44,107 nucleotides of DNA from Planctomycetota bacterium (GCA_026692905.1 JAPLNL010000049.1:1-44107); one strand, 5' to 3'. Counted from the first letter of the stretch, positions 26,210 through 35,986 are shown. A program made the numbers and translations. Notes: generated by a model from the letters alone, not told the origin.

Positions 26210-26530
26210 TCACTCATTATCAAACTTGTCGTTTAGCTGTTGGTGGATAGCTTCGATGGCTCGTTTGAGTTGATGCCATTGGACGAAGGCCATGTGCGTA
26301 TCCATGACTTCGCAGTCATCGCGGTTGAAGCCCCGTTCGCTGATTCGAATGGAGTCGTCTAAAGCAAACATGCCGACGTCGGCATTATCCTCACCGACGT
26401 ATATGGCCTCGTCGCTTATCGGTGCGAGTTGGTTCATGACTCGATTCACAATCCAGACAGCTGCGCATTCGGAATCATAGCAATCCACAACTCCACGAAT
26501 TGAACCACTTTGAACATAGAATTTGGCCAT
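26210..26530 (-). CDS. Small conserved hypothetical protein
   Basis: A 106-residue soluble protein with AAGGGA 6-7 nt upstream of its ATG, one of the clearer ribosome binding sites here. The N-terminal half (KFYVQSGSIRGVVDCYDSECAAVWIVNRVM) looks like a small alpha/beta domain and the C-terminus is helical (WHQLKRAIEAIHQQL). I recognise no function. It is divergent from the large envelope operon with 378 bp between them. Confidence 0.72.
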   Translation of the reverse strand: MAKFYVQSGSIRGVVDCYDSECAAVWIVNRVMNQLAPISDEAIYVGEDNADVGMFALDDSIRISERGFNRDDCEVMDTHMAFVQWHQLKRAIEAIHQQLNDKFDNE

Positions 26531-26908
26531 TTTACTTCCCTTGTTGAACGGCGAGCTGGACTGTCACAAAAGTCGGCAGCCAATTCGCAAGCCTGATATC
26601 GTATCGAGGGGTGCTGTGGCTTAGACATTCGTTTTATCGCCGATGCGTTTGACACGACCGGTCACGCTGAACCTGTTTTTTGGCTAGTAGGGGGAATATT
26701 TCTGGGAAAAGCGGAGTTCCTTTGACTTGAAATCGGTTCGATTCTTGAGTTTGACCGCCCCTTGCCTCTATACTGGTACTGAACAAAATTCAATCGGATC
26801 GATCTAACCATGGCAGGCAGTTTTTGCGGAACGGCAAGAACTGGGGAAATCGCGATATTGGATTTTAGATCAAGTCACATTGGTTGCCAAAAGGAGTCCG
26901 ATTCCATA
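26531..26908. promoter_or_regulatory. Divergent region upstream of the envelope operon
   Basis: A sigma70-like pair TTGAGT (26745-26750) and TATACT (26769-26774) with an 18-bp spacer points toward the operon and would give a 5' leader of roughly 125-130 nt. AAGGAG at 26891-26896 is a Shine-Dalgarno for the ATG at 26909 (12-nt spacing). An in-frame ATG at 26810 has no such site and would add 33 residues without family features. I see no structured leader element. Confidence 0.5.
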
Positions 26909-29900
26909 ATGAGCATTTCCGAGACGAAGAACCGTATCGCAATTCCCACCACGCTGGTCGCGCAGCTGTCCGAGTTTCGGAAGCGTGTTTGGACGATCAA
27001 GATGCTGGAGGCGACCGGTATCGCCCTGTTCTCGATTTTCTTTGGTGTCCTCAGTGTCTTCGCATTGGATCGACTCTTTGATTCGCCCGCATGGATTCGC
27101 GGGACCGTGTTGCTTTGTGCAACGGTTGGAGTTGCATCGATTCCGTTTTGGTTCCAACGATGGGTTGTTCGTGTTCGATCCGCCGAGTCCGTAGCCAAGC
27201 TGTTGGGCAAACGGTTGCCTGCAGTTGGCGATGCGTTGTTGGGGGCCATCGAATTGTCGAACAGCGACTCCGAGCAGAGAAGGTCACCAGCGCTCTGTAA
27301 GGCCGCCTTGAATCAAGTTGCTCAGGATTCCGCCAAACGAAACTTCCTGACTGCCACGCCTGCCTCTCGCCATCGTGCCTGGGGTTCGCTCGCCGCATCG
27401 GGCTTGGCGATCGTTGCGGTTCTGTGGATCCTTTTCCCTGCGGCAGTCTCCAATGCTTGGGCACGATTTGCGGCGCCGCTTGGCGATATCCAACGATACA
27501 CGTTTGCCGCGATTGAGCCGCTACCGAAAAAAGTGATCGTACCGCATGGCGAGGCTTTTCCTATTTCGGTCAAGCTGGCTTCTGGTTCCGAATGGAGCCC
27601 TGCCAAAGCAAAAGCGAATATCGGCGGTCAAGCAGAACTTGAAACAACTTTGCAAGATCGTGAGTATGCTTTCGAATTGCCACCGCAAATTGAATCGGGA
27701 ACGCTGTCGCTCTCGATTGGTGATGCGACTCCAAGTGTTCAAATCGAGCCCAAGCTTCGGCCTGAGCTGGAACGTATTCAAGCGTCCATTGAGTTACCCA
27801 AATACTTGCAGCGTGAACAGCTGTTATCCAAGGACGTTCGCGGTGGTGGGCTTTCTGTCGTCTTGGGCTCTAGCGTTGCGTTCAATGCAACGGCATCCCG
27901 TGCGTTGGTATCGGCTAAATTTAACGGCAGCGAAATTGGGGTCGAGGATCAGTCGTTTCATCCCAAGAGCGAAGTCATGGACGAGTCCTGCAAGGTGGAA
28001 TTTGATTGGACGGATACTTATGGCTTAACGTCAAAGTCTCCCTTCTCGGTCAATATTACGGTTCGCAATGACGAATCCCCAGCCGTCTTTTCAGATGGCT
28101 TGCCCCGATCGCGTGTCGTGTTGGATTCGGAGCAGCTTCAGTTTACTGTTCGCTCGGTGGATGACTTTGGTGTCAAGCATATCGGTATGGAATGGCGAAC
28201 CGCCGAAGGATTCAAAGGCGCGGCACCTACTCAAGGTGAGCTTATGCTTTCGGCCGGGAGCCCAAATGCCGAGACGTTGGATGCGATGGCAACCTTTCAA
28301 GCGACGGCACTCAAGATTCCCGCCCAGCCTCTTGAGCTGCGAATGTTTGTTGAGGACTATCTGCCTGACCGAGGGCGCGTCTATTCGACACCGCACTTGC
28401 TGTACGTGCTGACACCAGGCGACCACGCTATCTGGGTTCTTGAGCAATTGAGCAAGTGGCAACGCGAATCGCTTGAAGTTCGGGATCGTGAGTTGCAACT
28501 GCTCGACGCGAACAAAAAGATTCGTGACCTGTCGGAAGATGATCTTAACAAGGAAGAAACGAAGCGAAAGATTGAGCAGCAAGCGTCTGCGGAACAAGCA
28601 AACGGTCGCCGGCTAAAGAACTTGACGGGACGCGGCGAAGAATTGCTTCGACAAGCGGCACGAAATTCTGAGATTGGAGTAGGCCACTTGGAAAAGTGGG
28701 CCGAGATGCATCAAATTCTCAAGGATATCGCTGCCAATCGCATGCCATCCGTGGCTGACCTTTTGAAGCAGGCGAAAGACGAAAAGAAGATCGCGAAATC
28801 GGCAGGCCAAAAATCCAAGTCGGGGCCGGTGGTTGGCCAAAGCAAAGACTCAGCGAGCAATCCGGCCGGTCCTCCAAAGGAAGATCCAAAGCCCGCTCAA
28901 CCACAAAACCCATCTATTGCTGACCGCGAGTCTTCGCAACAGCCAGCCATTCCTGCCGAGGATCCGAGCCAGGCGGCCAAAAAAGCTGGCGGTCCATCGC
29001 CGTTGCGATTGCCTAACACCACGGTCATGGGCAAACCTCAGCCAAAAAAGCCAGGCGAAGAAGAAGAGGCGCCCGCCGAGGAAAACAAAGTCGAAGAAGC
29101 GGTCCGCAAGCAAGAAGAGTTGCTAGCTGAATTCGATAAAGTTGCTGAAGAGCTCAATAACTTGATGGCCAATCTCGAAGGAAGCACGCTTGTAAAACGG
29201 CTCAAGGCGGCTTCTCGAGAACAAATGCAAATCGCGGATGCGACATCGAGTGAAGTAGACGATGCGTTTGGTTCTAGCTTGAAACGACTTAAGAATGATC
29301 AACAAGTGCGAATCAAGCAGTTAAAGACGAGGGAAGAAAACGCGTTGAACAACGTCGGCTTGATTATCGATGACTTAGAGGCCTTCCATGAACGTCGACC
29401 GCTGGTCAAATTCCAAAGTGTTCTCGAGGAAATGAAAAAGGAAGACGTGCTTGGCGGTATTCGGGTGCTTTCGAACCGAGTTCTTGAGTCACAAGGGATC
29501 GCCATTGCTGAAGCCGAGTACTGGTCGGATACGATGGATCGTTGGGCAGAAGACTTGGTCGATCCAGCGTGCAAAGGCGAGTGCAAAGGAAGCAAGTCCA
29601 AAAGCTCTCTTCCTCCTTCGATCATCCTGGAAGTCATGAAGATTCTGGAGGAAGAGATCAATCTTCGAGAGAGGACACGAGTTGCCGAACAAGCAAAGCC
29701 GGTTTCTGAGAATGACAAGTACTTGGACTTGGTTGATGAACTAGCGACGACTCAGATTAGTCTTCAAGAGCGAATCGTAGCTGTTCGCGCCAAGATTGAG
29801 GAATTGCCAGATGCTCAAGAAGAGTTCGGTAAAGAGCTTGCGTTGATGAATGAGGTGGACCGCGCGATGGTCGATGCGGCAGAAATCCTGGATCGGCCAG

Positions 29901-30196
29901 ACACATCCAAGCTTGCGATTGCCGCTGAGACCGAAGTGATTGAGTTGTTGCTCAAGAGCAAGCGGATCAATCCCAAGAGCGGTGGCGGCGGTGGTTCGGA
30001 CCCAGGCGGAGGTGGTGGCGGCGAAACGCAAGATGCAGCTATTGCATTGTTAGGTGCTGGGATCAATGAAAAGGAAACGCGTGAGGACCATGGAGTGCAG
30101 CAGTCGACTGGGACGTCCGGTTCCTCGTTTCCCGAAGAGTATCGGCAAGGGCTTGATGAGTATTTTCAAAGACTTGAGCGCAAGGCCCTGCCGTGA
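26909..30196 (+). CDS. Large membrane-anchored coiled-coil protein (DUF4175-like)
   Basis: A 1095-residue protein, first gene of the envelope operon. Two membrane segments (about residues 32-52, GIALFSIFFGVLSVFAL; 58-82) and a third (about 158-178, AASGLAIVAVLWILFPAAV) anchor a large extracytoplasmic part: beta-rich segments (about 200-500), a long charged helical/coiled-coil region (from about 510, LEQLSKWQRESLEVRDRELQ), a Pro/Lys/Glu-rich linker (about 640-730), more coiled coil, a glycine-rich linker (SGGGGGSDPGGGGGG near 1033-1047) and a C-terminal PEEYRQGLDEYFQRLE. This arrangement resembles DUF4175-type proteins of planctomycetes. Its stop overlaps the next start by 4 nt. The function is unknown; it may be an envelope scaffold for the secreted partners downstream. 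Confidence 0.8.
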   Translation: MSISETKNRIAIPTTLVAQLSEFRKRVWTIKMLEATGIALFSIFFGVLSVFALDRLFDSPAWIRGTVLLCATVGVASIPFWFQRWVVRVRSAESVAKLLGKRLPAVGDALLGAIELSNSDSEQRRSPALCKAALNQVAQDSAKRNFLTATPASRHRAWGSLAASGLAIVAVLWILFPAAVSNAWARFAAPLGDIQRYTFAAIEPLPKKVIVPHGEAFPISVKLASGSEWSPAKAKANIGGQAELETTLQDREYAFELPPQIESGTLSLSIGDATPSVQIEPKLRPELERIQASIELPKYLQREQLLSKDVRGGGLSVVLGSSVAFNATASRALVSAKFNGSEIGVEDQSFHPKSEVMDESCKVEFDWTDTYGLTSKSPFSVNITVRNDESPAVFSDGLPRSRVVLDSEQLQFTVRSVDDFGVKHIGMEWRTAEGFKGAAPTQGELMLSAGSPNAETLDAMATFQATALKIPAQPLELRMFVEDYLPDRGRVYSTPHLLYVLTPGDHAIWVLEQLSKWQRESLEVRDRELQLLDANKKIRDLSEDDLNKEETKRKIEQQASAEQANGRRLKNLTGRGEELLRQAARNSEIGVGHLEKWAEMHQILKDIAANRMPSVADLLKQAKDEKKIAKSAGQKSKSGPVVGQSKDSASNPAGPPKEDPKPAQPQNPSIADRESSQQPAIPAEDPSQAAKKAGGPSPLRLPNTTVMGKPQPKKPGEEEEAPAEENKVEEAVRKQEELLAEFDKVAEELNNLMANLEGSTLVKRLKAASREQMQIADATSSEVDDAFGSSLKRLKNDQQVRIKQLKTREENALNNVGLIIDDLEAFHERRPLVKFQSVLEEMKKEDVLGGIRVLSNRVLESQGIAIAEAEYWSDTMDRWAEDLVDPACKGECKGSKSKSSLPPSIILEVMKILEEEINLRERTRVAEQAKPVSENDKYLDLVDELATTQISLQERIVAVRAKIEELPDAQEEFGKELALMNEVDRAMVDAAEILDRPDTSKLAIAAETEVIELLLKSKRINPKSGGGGGSDPGGGGGGETQDAAIALLGAGINEKETREDHGVQQSTGTSGSSFPEEYRQGLDEYFQRLERKALP

Positions 30197-31125
30197 ATTT
30201 TGCCCGTCGCCCAGTAGCCTACATTGCAAGACTTCGATACGTAGTGGGTGTGATTCTTGCGATTCTGGGCTCGAACGATCTCTTTGCGCAAAAGCAAGAG
30301 AAGTTGGAGCCCGTTGTGGTGGATATTGTGCTTGCTGACGATCCAGCCGTCCCCGAGTTGGGGTTCATGTTACGAGGAGTAGAGATTCAGCAAGTCAATT
30401 CAAAGCCGCAGTTGCTTAAGCAAATGCGTGGCTTGATTCAAAACGAACTCTCGATTATCAGCGATATCTGCGGCTTGGAACTCAAACAGCAGCAGGCATT
30501 GGCTGATCTCGCTGAATTGGAGTGGAAATCAAAGACGAATGCGTACATCGTGAAACGAACGCAAGAGCATGTTTATGGAACGATTGATTTAGATGGCTTG
30601 GCGGAGAGAATTGTTCGGCTTTGGCTCGAATCCGTTTCGACGCAGGAGCAGCTTGAGAAGTACGACTTGGAACTTGCGGACCGAATGAAATGGCGGCAGA
30701 GGGCGGTCGTCAGTAAAGTTTTAGACACGCTTCAGGCAAAACTGAACCTGAGCGGTGTTCAGATGGATCAAATTGAAATCATTCTCAATGAAAAGTGGAA
30801 GGACCGTTGGTATCGCTCGTTGGAGGCAACCTTTGACAACGTGTCGCTTCTGCCTGAGATTCGCCCAAGCTGGATAATGCCCGTCCTTTCGGAGTCGCAA
30901 CGGGCGGCATTGTCGACGCGAGACCAGCAACAGCGTTTTGGGGCACAACAAGCCTCGGCCGATTCCCCTTCTTTAGCACTGGAAGAAAGATTTCGTGTCG
31001 GAGCCGCAGTGAGTTCGGATCCTACGGATGTCGAGACCGCGAAAGACAGTTCCAAACCGGTTGACAAAGAAATCGAAAAGCCAAAAACCGCCAAGGAAAG
31101 GTCTTTCGATGAAAAGAAACCGTGA
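30193..31125 (+). CDS. Secreted LTxxQ-like protein 1
   Basis: A 310-residue protein starting at GTG 30193, the GTG overlapping the previous TGA (GTGA). The N-terminal hydrophobic stretch VGVILAILGSNDLFAQ ends in a plausible cleavage site. The mature part is helical and contains a SDICGLELKQQQAL segment (Cys93), LSGVQMDQI (186-194) and LSESQRAAL (232-240), similar to the LTxxQ motifs of CpxP/Spy-type periplasmic chaperones. The same motif order occurs in the next gene, so the two look like paralogues. The C-terminus is a charged low-complexity tail (KPVDKEIEKPKTAKE). Function unknown; periplasmic location inferred. Confidence 0.78.
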   Translation: MNFARRPVAYIARLRYVVGVILAILGSNDLFAQKQEKLEPVVVDIVLADDPAVPELGFMLRGVEIQQVNSKPQLLKQMRGLIQNELSIISDICGLELKQQQALADLAELEWKSKTNAYIVKRTQEHVYGTIDLDGLAERIVRLWLESVSTQEQLEKYDLELADRMKWRQRAVVSKVLDTLQAKLNLSGVQMDQIEIILNEKWKDRWYRSLEATFDNVSLLPEIRPSWIMPVLSESQRAALSTRDQQQRFGAQQASADSPSLALEERFRVGAAVSSDPTDVETAKDSSKPVDKEIEKPKTAKERSFDEKKP

Positions 31126-32026
31126 TGGACTCGCCAGCGCTCATCCCGTTGCTCCCCCCAAGGGGAGCAAAGTTAAAAAGCTTGGCGCACCAAGATGGGT
31201 TTTCGTCCTCGCAACTAGTTTGATTGCGTTTGGGCTCATTTCAAACACATCCTTTGCTCAAGAAATTCCACAGTTGGACATTGAGGACGATGAGGAGCAA
31301 CTGTTAGGGGGCAATGGCTTTGCTGGTGGAGTTCTTCCCAGAATGAATCGTCAGCAAATGGAAGAGTACATGTACGGATCGTTGGGAGGTTCGAAGGCTG
31401 CATTTCAGAAGTTGAAGCGTGAGAGTATTCGTCGCGAGCTGGATCGCATCCACAGTATTTGCAACCTCACAGACGAACAATGGAATAAATTGAACGAAGC
31501 CATCGACGTCGATGTCCAGCACATCGAGAATAGAATCACATCCATCTTGAGCCCTTACGATGGGAAAATGACACCGCAGCTTTTGCAAGAGATGCAGCAA
31601 AAAGTTTGGCAATTTGCTTCTTCGGTCCAGTCAGACAAAGTGGATAAGAAAGCTGTTTGGTATAAAGTTTTGATGTCCCAGTTAACCAAAGAGCAAACGG
31701 AAAAGATCAAAGGAGATGAAAGTCGGAAACTTGCCAACCTAAAACGAACAAACCATTTGAGAAACCTGCTCAGCCTGCAGCGAAAGTTGGGCTTGAATTC
31801 TACCCAGAGGGTGAAAATCGAGGAATGGGCAAAGGAATTGGGCGATCGTGAATTAGACTTTCATAGCATTTGCGAAGAGCTACAAAAGGCGCCCATCGCG
31901 AAAGAAATCCTAAGCGAGAAACAGTTGTCCGCCCTGAAGGAACCCGCTCCGCCGGTCCCCATGAATCGATTATTGCCCGCGATGCAAGATGTCATACTAC
32001 CTGCGATGAAAGATGTCATCCGATGA
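31109..32026 (+). CDS. Secreted LTxxQ-like protein 2
   Basis: A 305-residue protein whose ATG (31109) lies 17 nt inside the previous gene and follows AAGGAAAGG; an in-frame ATG at 31028 would give an implausible charged extension. The signal segment is WVFVLATSLIAFGLISNTSFAQ. Four L[TSN]xxQ motifs are visible: LTDEQ (120-124, preceded by Cys118), LTKEQ (192-196), LNSTQ (229-233) and LSEKQ (268-272), in helical surroundings, as in CpxP/Spy-like chaperones. It parallels the upstream protein in order and spacing. Its TGA overlaps the next ATG (ATGA). Function unknown; likely periplasmic. Confidence 0.8.
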   Translation: MKRNRDGLASAHPVAPPKGSKVKKLGAPRWVFVLATSLIAFGLISNTSFAQEIPQLDIEDDEEQLLGGNGFAGGVLPRMNRQQMEEYMYGSLGGSKAAFQKLKRESIRRELDRIHSICNLTDEQWNKLNEAIDVDVQHIENRITSILSPYDGKMTPQLLQEMQQKVWQFASSVQSDKVDKKAVWYKVLMSQLTKEQTEKIKGDESRKLANLKRTNHLRNLLSLQRKLGLNSTQRVKIEEWAKELGDRELDFHSICEELQKAPIAKEILSEKQLSALKEPAPPVPMNRLLPAMQDVILPAMKDVIR

Positions 32027-33123
32027 GCGTTTCCCGTTTCTTTATCCATTTCAGTGAGTTCCAGTTGCGATCTCTTGCATTTTTTTCTTGGTTCGTATTG
32101 GTTCTCATTCCAGTCGGTCTGGCTCAACCGCCGCGTCGAGACGGAAACGCCGTCCAGGGGCAAGGGGTCTCGCGAGATGTACGAGAAATTTATGATCGTG
32201 GTCTAAGTTGGCTGACCAACAACCAAGATGACAATGGGACATGGAAGGCAACAGGGGGTGAAGGCGGCGGTGCCGGTGGCACTGGCCTATCTCTTATGGC
32301 CTATCTCGCTTCCGGCGAAGACCCCAATTTTGGTCAATACAGTGTCCCGGTACGTAAAGCGATTCAATCCTTGATCCGTGAACAAAGTGCAACGACCGGT
32401 TACTTTGGTGGGAGTATGTATCACCATGGGTTTGCGACTCTTGCGATGGCCGAGGCTTACGGTGCCGTCGACGAACGCAACTTTTGGCCAGAAGGGACAG
32501 ACAAAAAACGAGTGCGTTCGATTGGGCAGTCGCTTGAGTTGGCGGTTAGAACCTCCGTGACCAGTCAGAATAAGAATCGAGATGGTGCTTGGCGGTATTC
32601 TCCTGACGGAACGGATTCCGATACGTCGGTGGCTGGGGCTGTGCTCATGTCGCTATTGGCTGCTCGCAATGCGGGCATCGAGGTTCCGGACAAAAACATT
32701 GATCTTGCCATTAAGTACTTTACGAGCATGACGTCCGACAATGGCCAAGTTGCGTATGCAGGCGGCATGGGTGGCATGGGCGATTCGCCAGCAAGAACCG
32801 CCATCGCATGCTTGGTGTTCTCAATCGCCGGCCGAAAAGACCTGAAACAATACAAAGGCACGGCGAATCTTTTGAAGGCCAGCGACTCCAACTTAGTTGG
32901 TGATCATTATGGGGAGTACACTGCCTATTACAAAGCTCAAGCATTGTTTCAAGCGGACATCGCGGCTTGGGAAAAGTGGAACAAGAACCTCATCATTGAA
33001 CTCAAGCAAAAGCAAAAGTCGGATGGCCATTTTGACGGGAATTTTGGGCCAGCGGTGGCCACGTCTATGTCTTTGTTAGCACTTGCTTTGAATTTCCGAT
33101 TCCTACCGATTTATGAACGTTAA
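32023..33123 (+). CDS. Secreted prenyltransferase/squalene-cyclase-fold repeat protein
   Basis: A 366-residue protein starting at ATG 32023, overlapping the previous stop by 4 nt. A signal segment (LAFFSWFVLVLIPVGLAQ) is followed by repeats of the alpha/alpha-toroid type: WLTNNQDDNGTWKATGG, HHGFATLAMAEAYG, NKNRDGAWRYSPDGTDSDTSVAGAVLMSLL, TAIACLVFSIAG, QKSDGHFDGNFGPAVATSMSLLALAL. The fold is shared by terpene cyclases and the thioester domain of alpha-2-macroglobulins. No DxDD cyclase motif and no CxEQ thioester is present, and a secreted protein is unlikely to be a terpene cyclase. A ligand- or protein-binding role in the envelope operon is more probable. Confidence 0.85.
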   Translation: MSVSRFFIHFSEFQLRSLAFFSWFVLVLIPVGLAQPPRRDGNAVQGQGVSRDVREIYDRGLSWLTNNQDDNGTWKATGGEGGGAGGTGLSLMAYLASGEDPNFGQYSVPVRKAIQSLIREQSATTGYFGGSMYHHGFATLAMAEAYGAVDERNFWPEGTDKKRVRSIGQSLELAVRTSVTSQNKNRDGAWRYSPDGTDSDTSVAGAVLMSLLAARNAGIEVPDKNIDLAIKYFTSMTSDNGQVAYAGGMGGMGDSPARTAIACLVFSIAGRKDLKQYKGTANLLKASDSNLVGDHYGEYTAYYKAQALFQADIAAWEKWNKNLIIELKQKQKSDGHFDGNFGPAVATSMSLLALALNFRFLPIYER

Positions 33124-35986
33124 AACAGCGAACCGATTTGTTATGCAACCGACAAAAATTGCTTTGGCTACCATCTCGGCGTTGCTGTTCGCAACGGTCT
33201 GCATGGCCGCTGATCCGGTTGAAAACAAAAACACGAAAGCCGAAAGTCTGCTTGGAAAACTCCAACTCGTCGGCGGGGACGTTTATCGTGGCGAGTTTGG
33301 GAAAGCAAGCGATGCGAACGGGGACTTGGTTTGGAAATGTCCCGCGTTTGTGTCGGACATGGTCGTCCCTTGGAGCTTTGTCGAAAGCCTAGTTCAGCCC
33401 GTCCAAACTCAAAAGCCAAGCGAAGAGAGGCGTCCAACCCAATTCATCGTCGAATTGCAGAATGGGGAGGCGCTCACTGGAAAGGTAACTTCAATCAGCG
33501 AAGAATTTGTGGATGTAGAAAATGAGTTGATTGGGAAGCAACATATACCGGCCGCAACGGTGCGAAGTATTCTTCGGACTCCCTCGATGTCGGCATCCGA
33601 ATCGGGAGAGCTGAAATTCACTGATTGGAAACAGATAACTCCAGATACCAAAAAAGGAAAACGTTGGTTTGATGGTCTTGGTTCCTACGATACGGAAACC
33701 GCAGGAACCATCATTTCGCAATCCGTGACGATGCCAGATTTGGCCGCGATCGATCTCAGTGTCTCTTGGCAAACCTCAAGCCCGAATTTCGTGCTCCAAA
33801 TTGGGGATACTGAGCAGCGAAAGCTGGAACTTCATGTTCGAAAGCCTGAAAACAAAAATACGCTTTCAGTCTCCGTGCTCGTTGAGGACGATGTCACTGC
33901 TGACATCGCAACAATCTATCAACCGCTGGACGGCTCCAACGGCATTTCGTTGCGATTGCTTTGCGATTCGGTGCGTGGGCGATTGGTTGTCACGCAAAAC
34001 GGAGTAGCGATTGCTCAGCTTCCATTGAGCAAAAACATGCGTTTGACAGGCAAGCAAACGGTATTGTTCAGTAACAACGTGGCAGGGCGACTTTCACTGA
34101 GATCGCTCAAAATCTATCGCTCCATCTTTTCGACCCCCGTCTTTTTGAGCAAGGGAAAAGAACTGGAAAACGGCCAAATCAAGTCGCCTGAAACTCTCCT
34201 TCAGAATGGACAAACGTTTATCGGGCAACCGGTTGGATTCGAACCAAATGACCGCTCTTTTGGGTTTGCAAAGTCTGAAAATCTTGGACGCGTTTCGCTA
34301 GATCAAGTTGATCGGATTGAGTACCCCTACGCCCCAATCGACGCAACCAAAATGGCCGAGCAAAAACTTTTCTCCGTACAACTTTGGTCAGGAGCCCGCT
34401 TCGTTGGCCAGGCAGTTTCGATCCAATCGGAACATCTCGTCATCTCACTTGAGCAGTCCAAAACAGAGGTTCGCGTTCCCTTGTCTGACATCATGTCCAT
34501 CGGTCAAAGCGGCAAGTTAAAATCGGAACCGGCGAATGACGATATCAAAAACGCCGATGCGGCTCCGCTGAGGCTAAATTCACCGTGGGCTATTTCATGT
34601 GGCAGAATCGTCCCGATGGATTCAGCGAATGCGGGCAATGCCCCCAAGATCGATTTTCAGACTTTGAATTGGAAACCGTCGAATGCACTTTTCCCGATCG
34701 CAATCGCTTCTGGCGTGACAGGAACGATTGAGCCGATCGCGAACGTGTCCAAGGTCGACAAACCAGCTAAACCAAAGGTTACAGCGGACTTTGGACGGTC
34801 GCTCGACAAGGATGAGCCGTCTCTGTTTCTCAAGAGCGGCGATTGCTTTGCCGCTGACATCCAAAGTGTGAGCGAGGGAGAAATGTTCTTTCAGTCGTCG
34901 TTATTCAGCACGAACAAAATTGATGTCGATATGGTCCGTGGTGTTCGCAAACTGGTTTATACAGGAACCGACAACATGGAAAAAGCCGGACGAAAACGGT
35001 TGCTAACGTTACCTCGCTCACAGCGCAACAATCCACCAACTCATTTGGTTGTATCGCGAGAAGGGGATGCTATTCGAGGTCAGTTATTGAGCATGGACGT
35101 GGACAATCTTACGCTCCAGGTTCGAGGTGAGGAACGAAAGATTCAGATGAAAAACGTAGCGGAAATCATCTGGCTCCAAGATGCACCTGAAATCGTGCCG
35201 CCAGGCAAGAAGCCGGAATTGGTTCCGCCCGCGGAAGCCAATGTTGTTGTTGAGAAAAAGAACAAGAGCGACTTAGTCTGCCAAGCCTTAGACAGCTCTG
35301 GAACGCGAGTCAGCATTGCACCGGAGAGAGTGGAAGGAGACATTTTGTATGGCCAGCATCCACAATTGGGAGATTGCCATATCGACCTCTCCAAGATTTC
35401 GAAGCTGGTGCTTGGGGACGCAATCGCAGATGAAGCCAAAAAGAATCGATTTGGAAAGTGGACTCTAGAAAATGCAGCCGATCCCAAGTTTGTCAACGAT
35501 TTGGATTCGCCTGACGGAGAGGGCGGCAGCGCACCCGATTCGGCACATTCAAAGATGATTGGAAATGCTGCTCCAGATTTTGAATTGAAGAAGCTGGATG
35601 GTACGCTTTTGAAACTCTCGGATCTTCGGGGGCGAGTTGTTGTGTTGGACTTTTGGGCAACGTGGTGCGGTCCATGTGTCGCATCCTTGCCAAAAATTAC
35701 CGACTTGGGCCTAGAGTACAAAGGTGCGGAGGTCGACGTCATCGCAGTCAACATCGAGCAAACTTCAGCGGAAGTGCGAGCGTTGTTGGATCGTTTGAAG
35801 ATAAGTCCGGTCGTCGTGTTGGATTCGGATGGGGCTGTTGCGCGTGCGTATCATGCGGAAGCGATCCCGCAGACCGTCATCATTGATCGCGACGGTAAAG
35901 TAAAGCAAGTTATCGTTGGTGGTGGCGGCACGTCGGAAGCCAAGATTCGAGAGTCCCTTGACGGGATGCTCAACTTAAAGCTTTAA
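33113..35986 (+). CDS. Large secreted protein with C-terminal TlpA-like thioredoxin
   Basis: A 957-residue protein; the start overlaps the previous gene by 11 nt (ATG at 33143 is an alternative). A signal peptide (KIALATISALLFATVCMAAD) precedes several small beta modules with LTGKVTSISEEFVDVENE-like and RGQLLSMDVDNLTLQVRGEE-like strands, and a LamG-like segment (about 190-350, SVSWQTSSPNFVLQIGD). The C-terminus (about 820-957) is a complete thioredoxin-fold domain of the TlpA/AhpC-TSA type: GNAAPDFELKKLDG, FWATWCGPC with Cys852 and Cys855, and the cis-Pro segment AIPQTVIIDRDG. It should act as a periplasmic disulfide reductase or oxidoreductase; the N-terminal modules are likely binding domains. 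It is last in the five-gene operon. Confidence 0.88.
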   Translation: MNVKTANRFVMQPTKIALATISALLFATVCMAADPVENKNTKAESLLGKLQLVGGDVYRGEFGKASDANGDLVWKCPAFVSDMVVPWSFVESLVQPVQTQKPSEERRPTQFIVELQNGEALTGKVTSISEEFVDVENELIGKQHIPAATVRSILRTPSMSASESGELKFTDWKQITPDTKKGKRWFDGLGSYDTETAGTIISQSVTMPDLAAIDLSVSWQTSSPNFVLQIGDTEQRKLELHVRKPENKNTLSVSVLVEDDVTADIATIYQPLDGSNGISLRLLCDSVRGRLVVTQNGVAIAQLPLSKNMRLTGKQTVLFSNNVAGRLSLRSLKIYRSIFSTPVFLSKGKELENGQIKSPETLLQNGQTFIGQPVGFEPNDRSFGFAKSENLGRVSLDQVDRIEYPYAPIDATKMAEQKLFSVQLWSGARFVGQAVSIQSEHLVISLEQSKTEVRVPLSDIMSIGQSGKLKSEPANDDIKNADAAPLRLNSPWAISCGRIVPMDSANAGNAPKIDFQTLNWKPSNALFPIAIASGVTGTIEPIANVSKVDKPAKPKVTADFGRSLDKDEPSLFLKSGDCFAADIQSVSEGEMFFQSSLFSTNKIDVDMVRGVRKLVYTGTDNMEKAGRKRLLTLPRSQRNNPPTHLVVSREGDAIRGQLLSMDVDNLTLQVRGEERKIQMKNVAEIIWLQDAPEIVPPGKKPELVPPAEANVVVEKKNKSDLVCQALDSSGTRVSIAPERVEGDILYGQHPQLGDCHIDLSKISKLVLGDAIADEAKKNRFGKWTLENAADPKFVNDLDSPDGEGGSAPDSAHSKMIGNAAPDFELKKLDGTLLKLSDLRGRVVVLDFWATWCGPCVASLPKITDLGLEYKGAEVDVIAVNIEQTSAEVRALLDRLKISPVVVLDSDGAVARAYHAEAIPQTVIIDRDGKVKQVIVGGGGTSEAKIRESLDGMLNLKL

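Noticed and set aside
32023-33123. Squalene-hopene cyclase for hopanoid synthesis
   Set aside because: It has a signal peptide and lacks the DxDD motif; only the toroid fold is shared.
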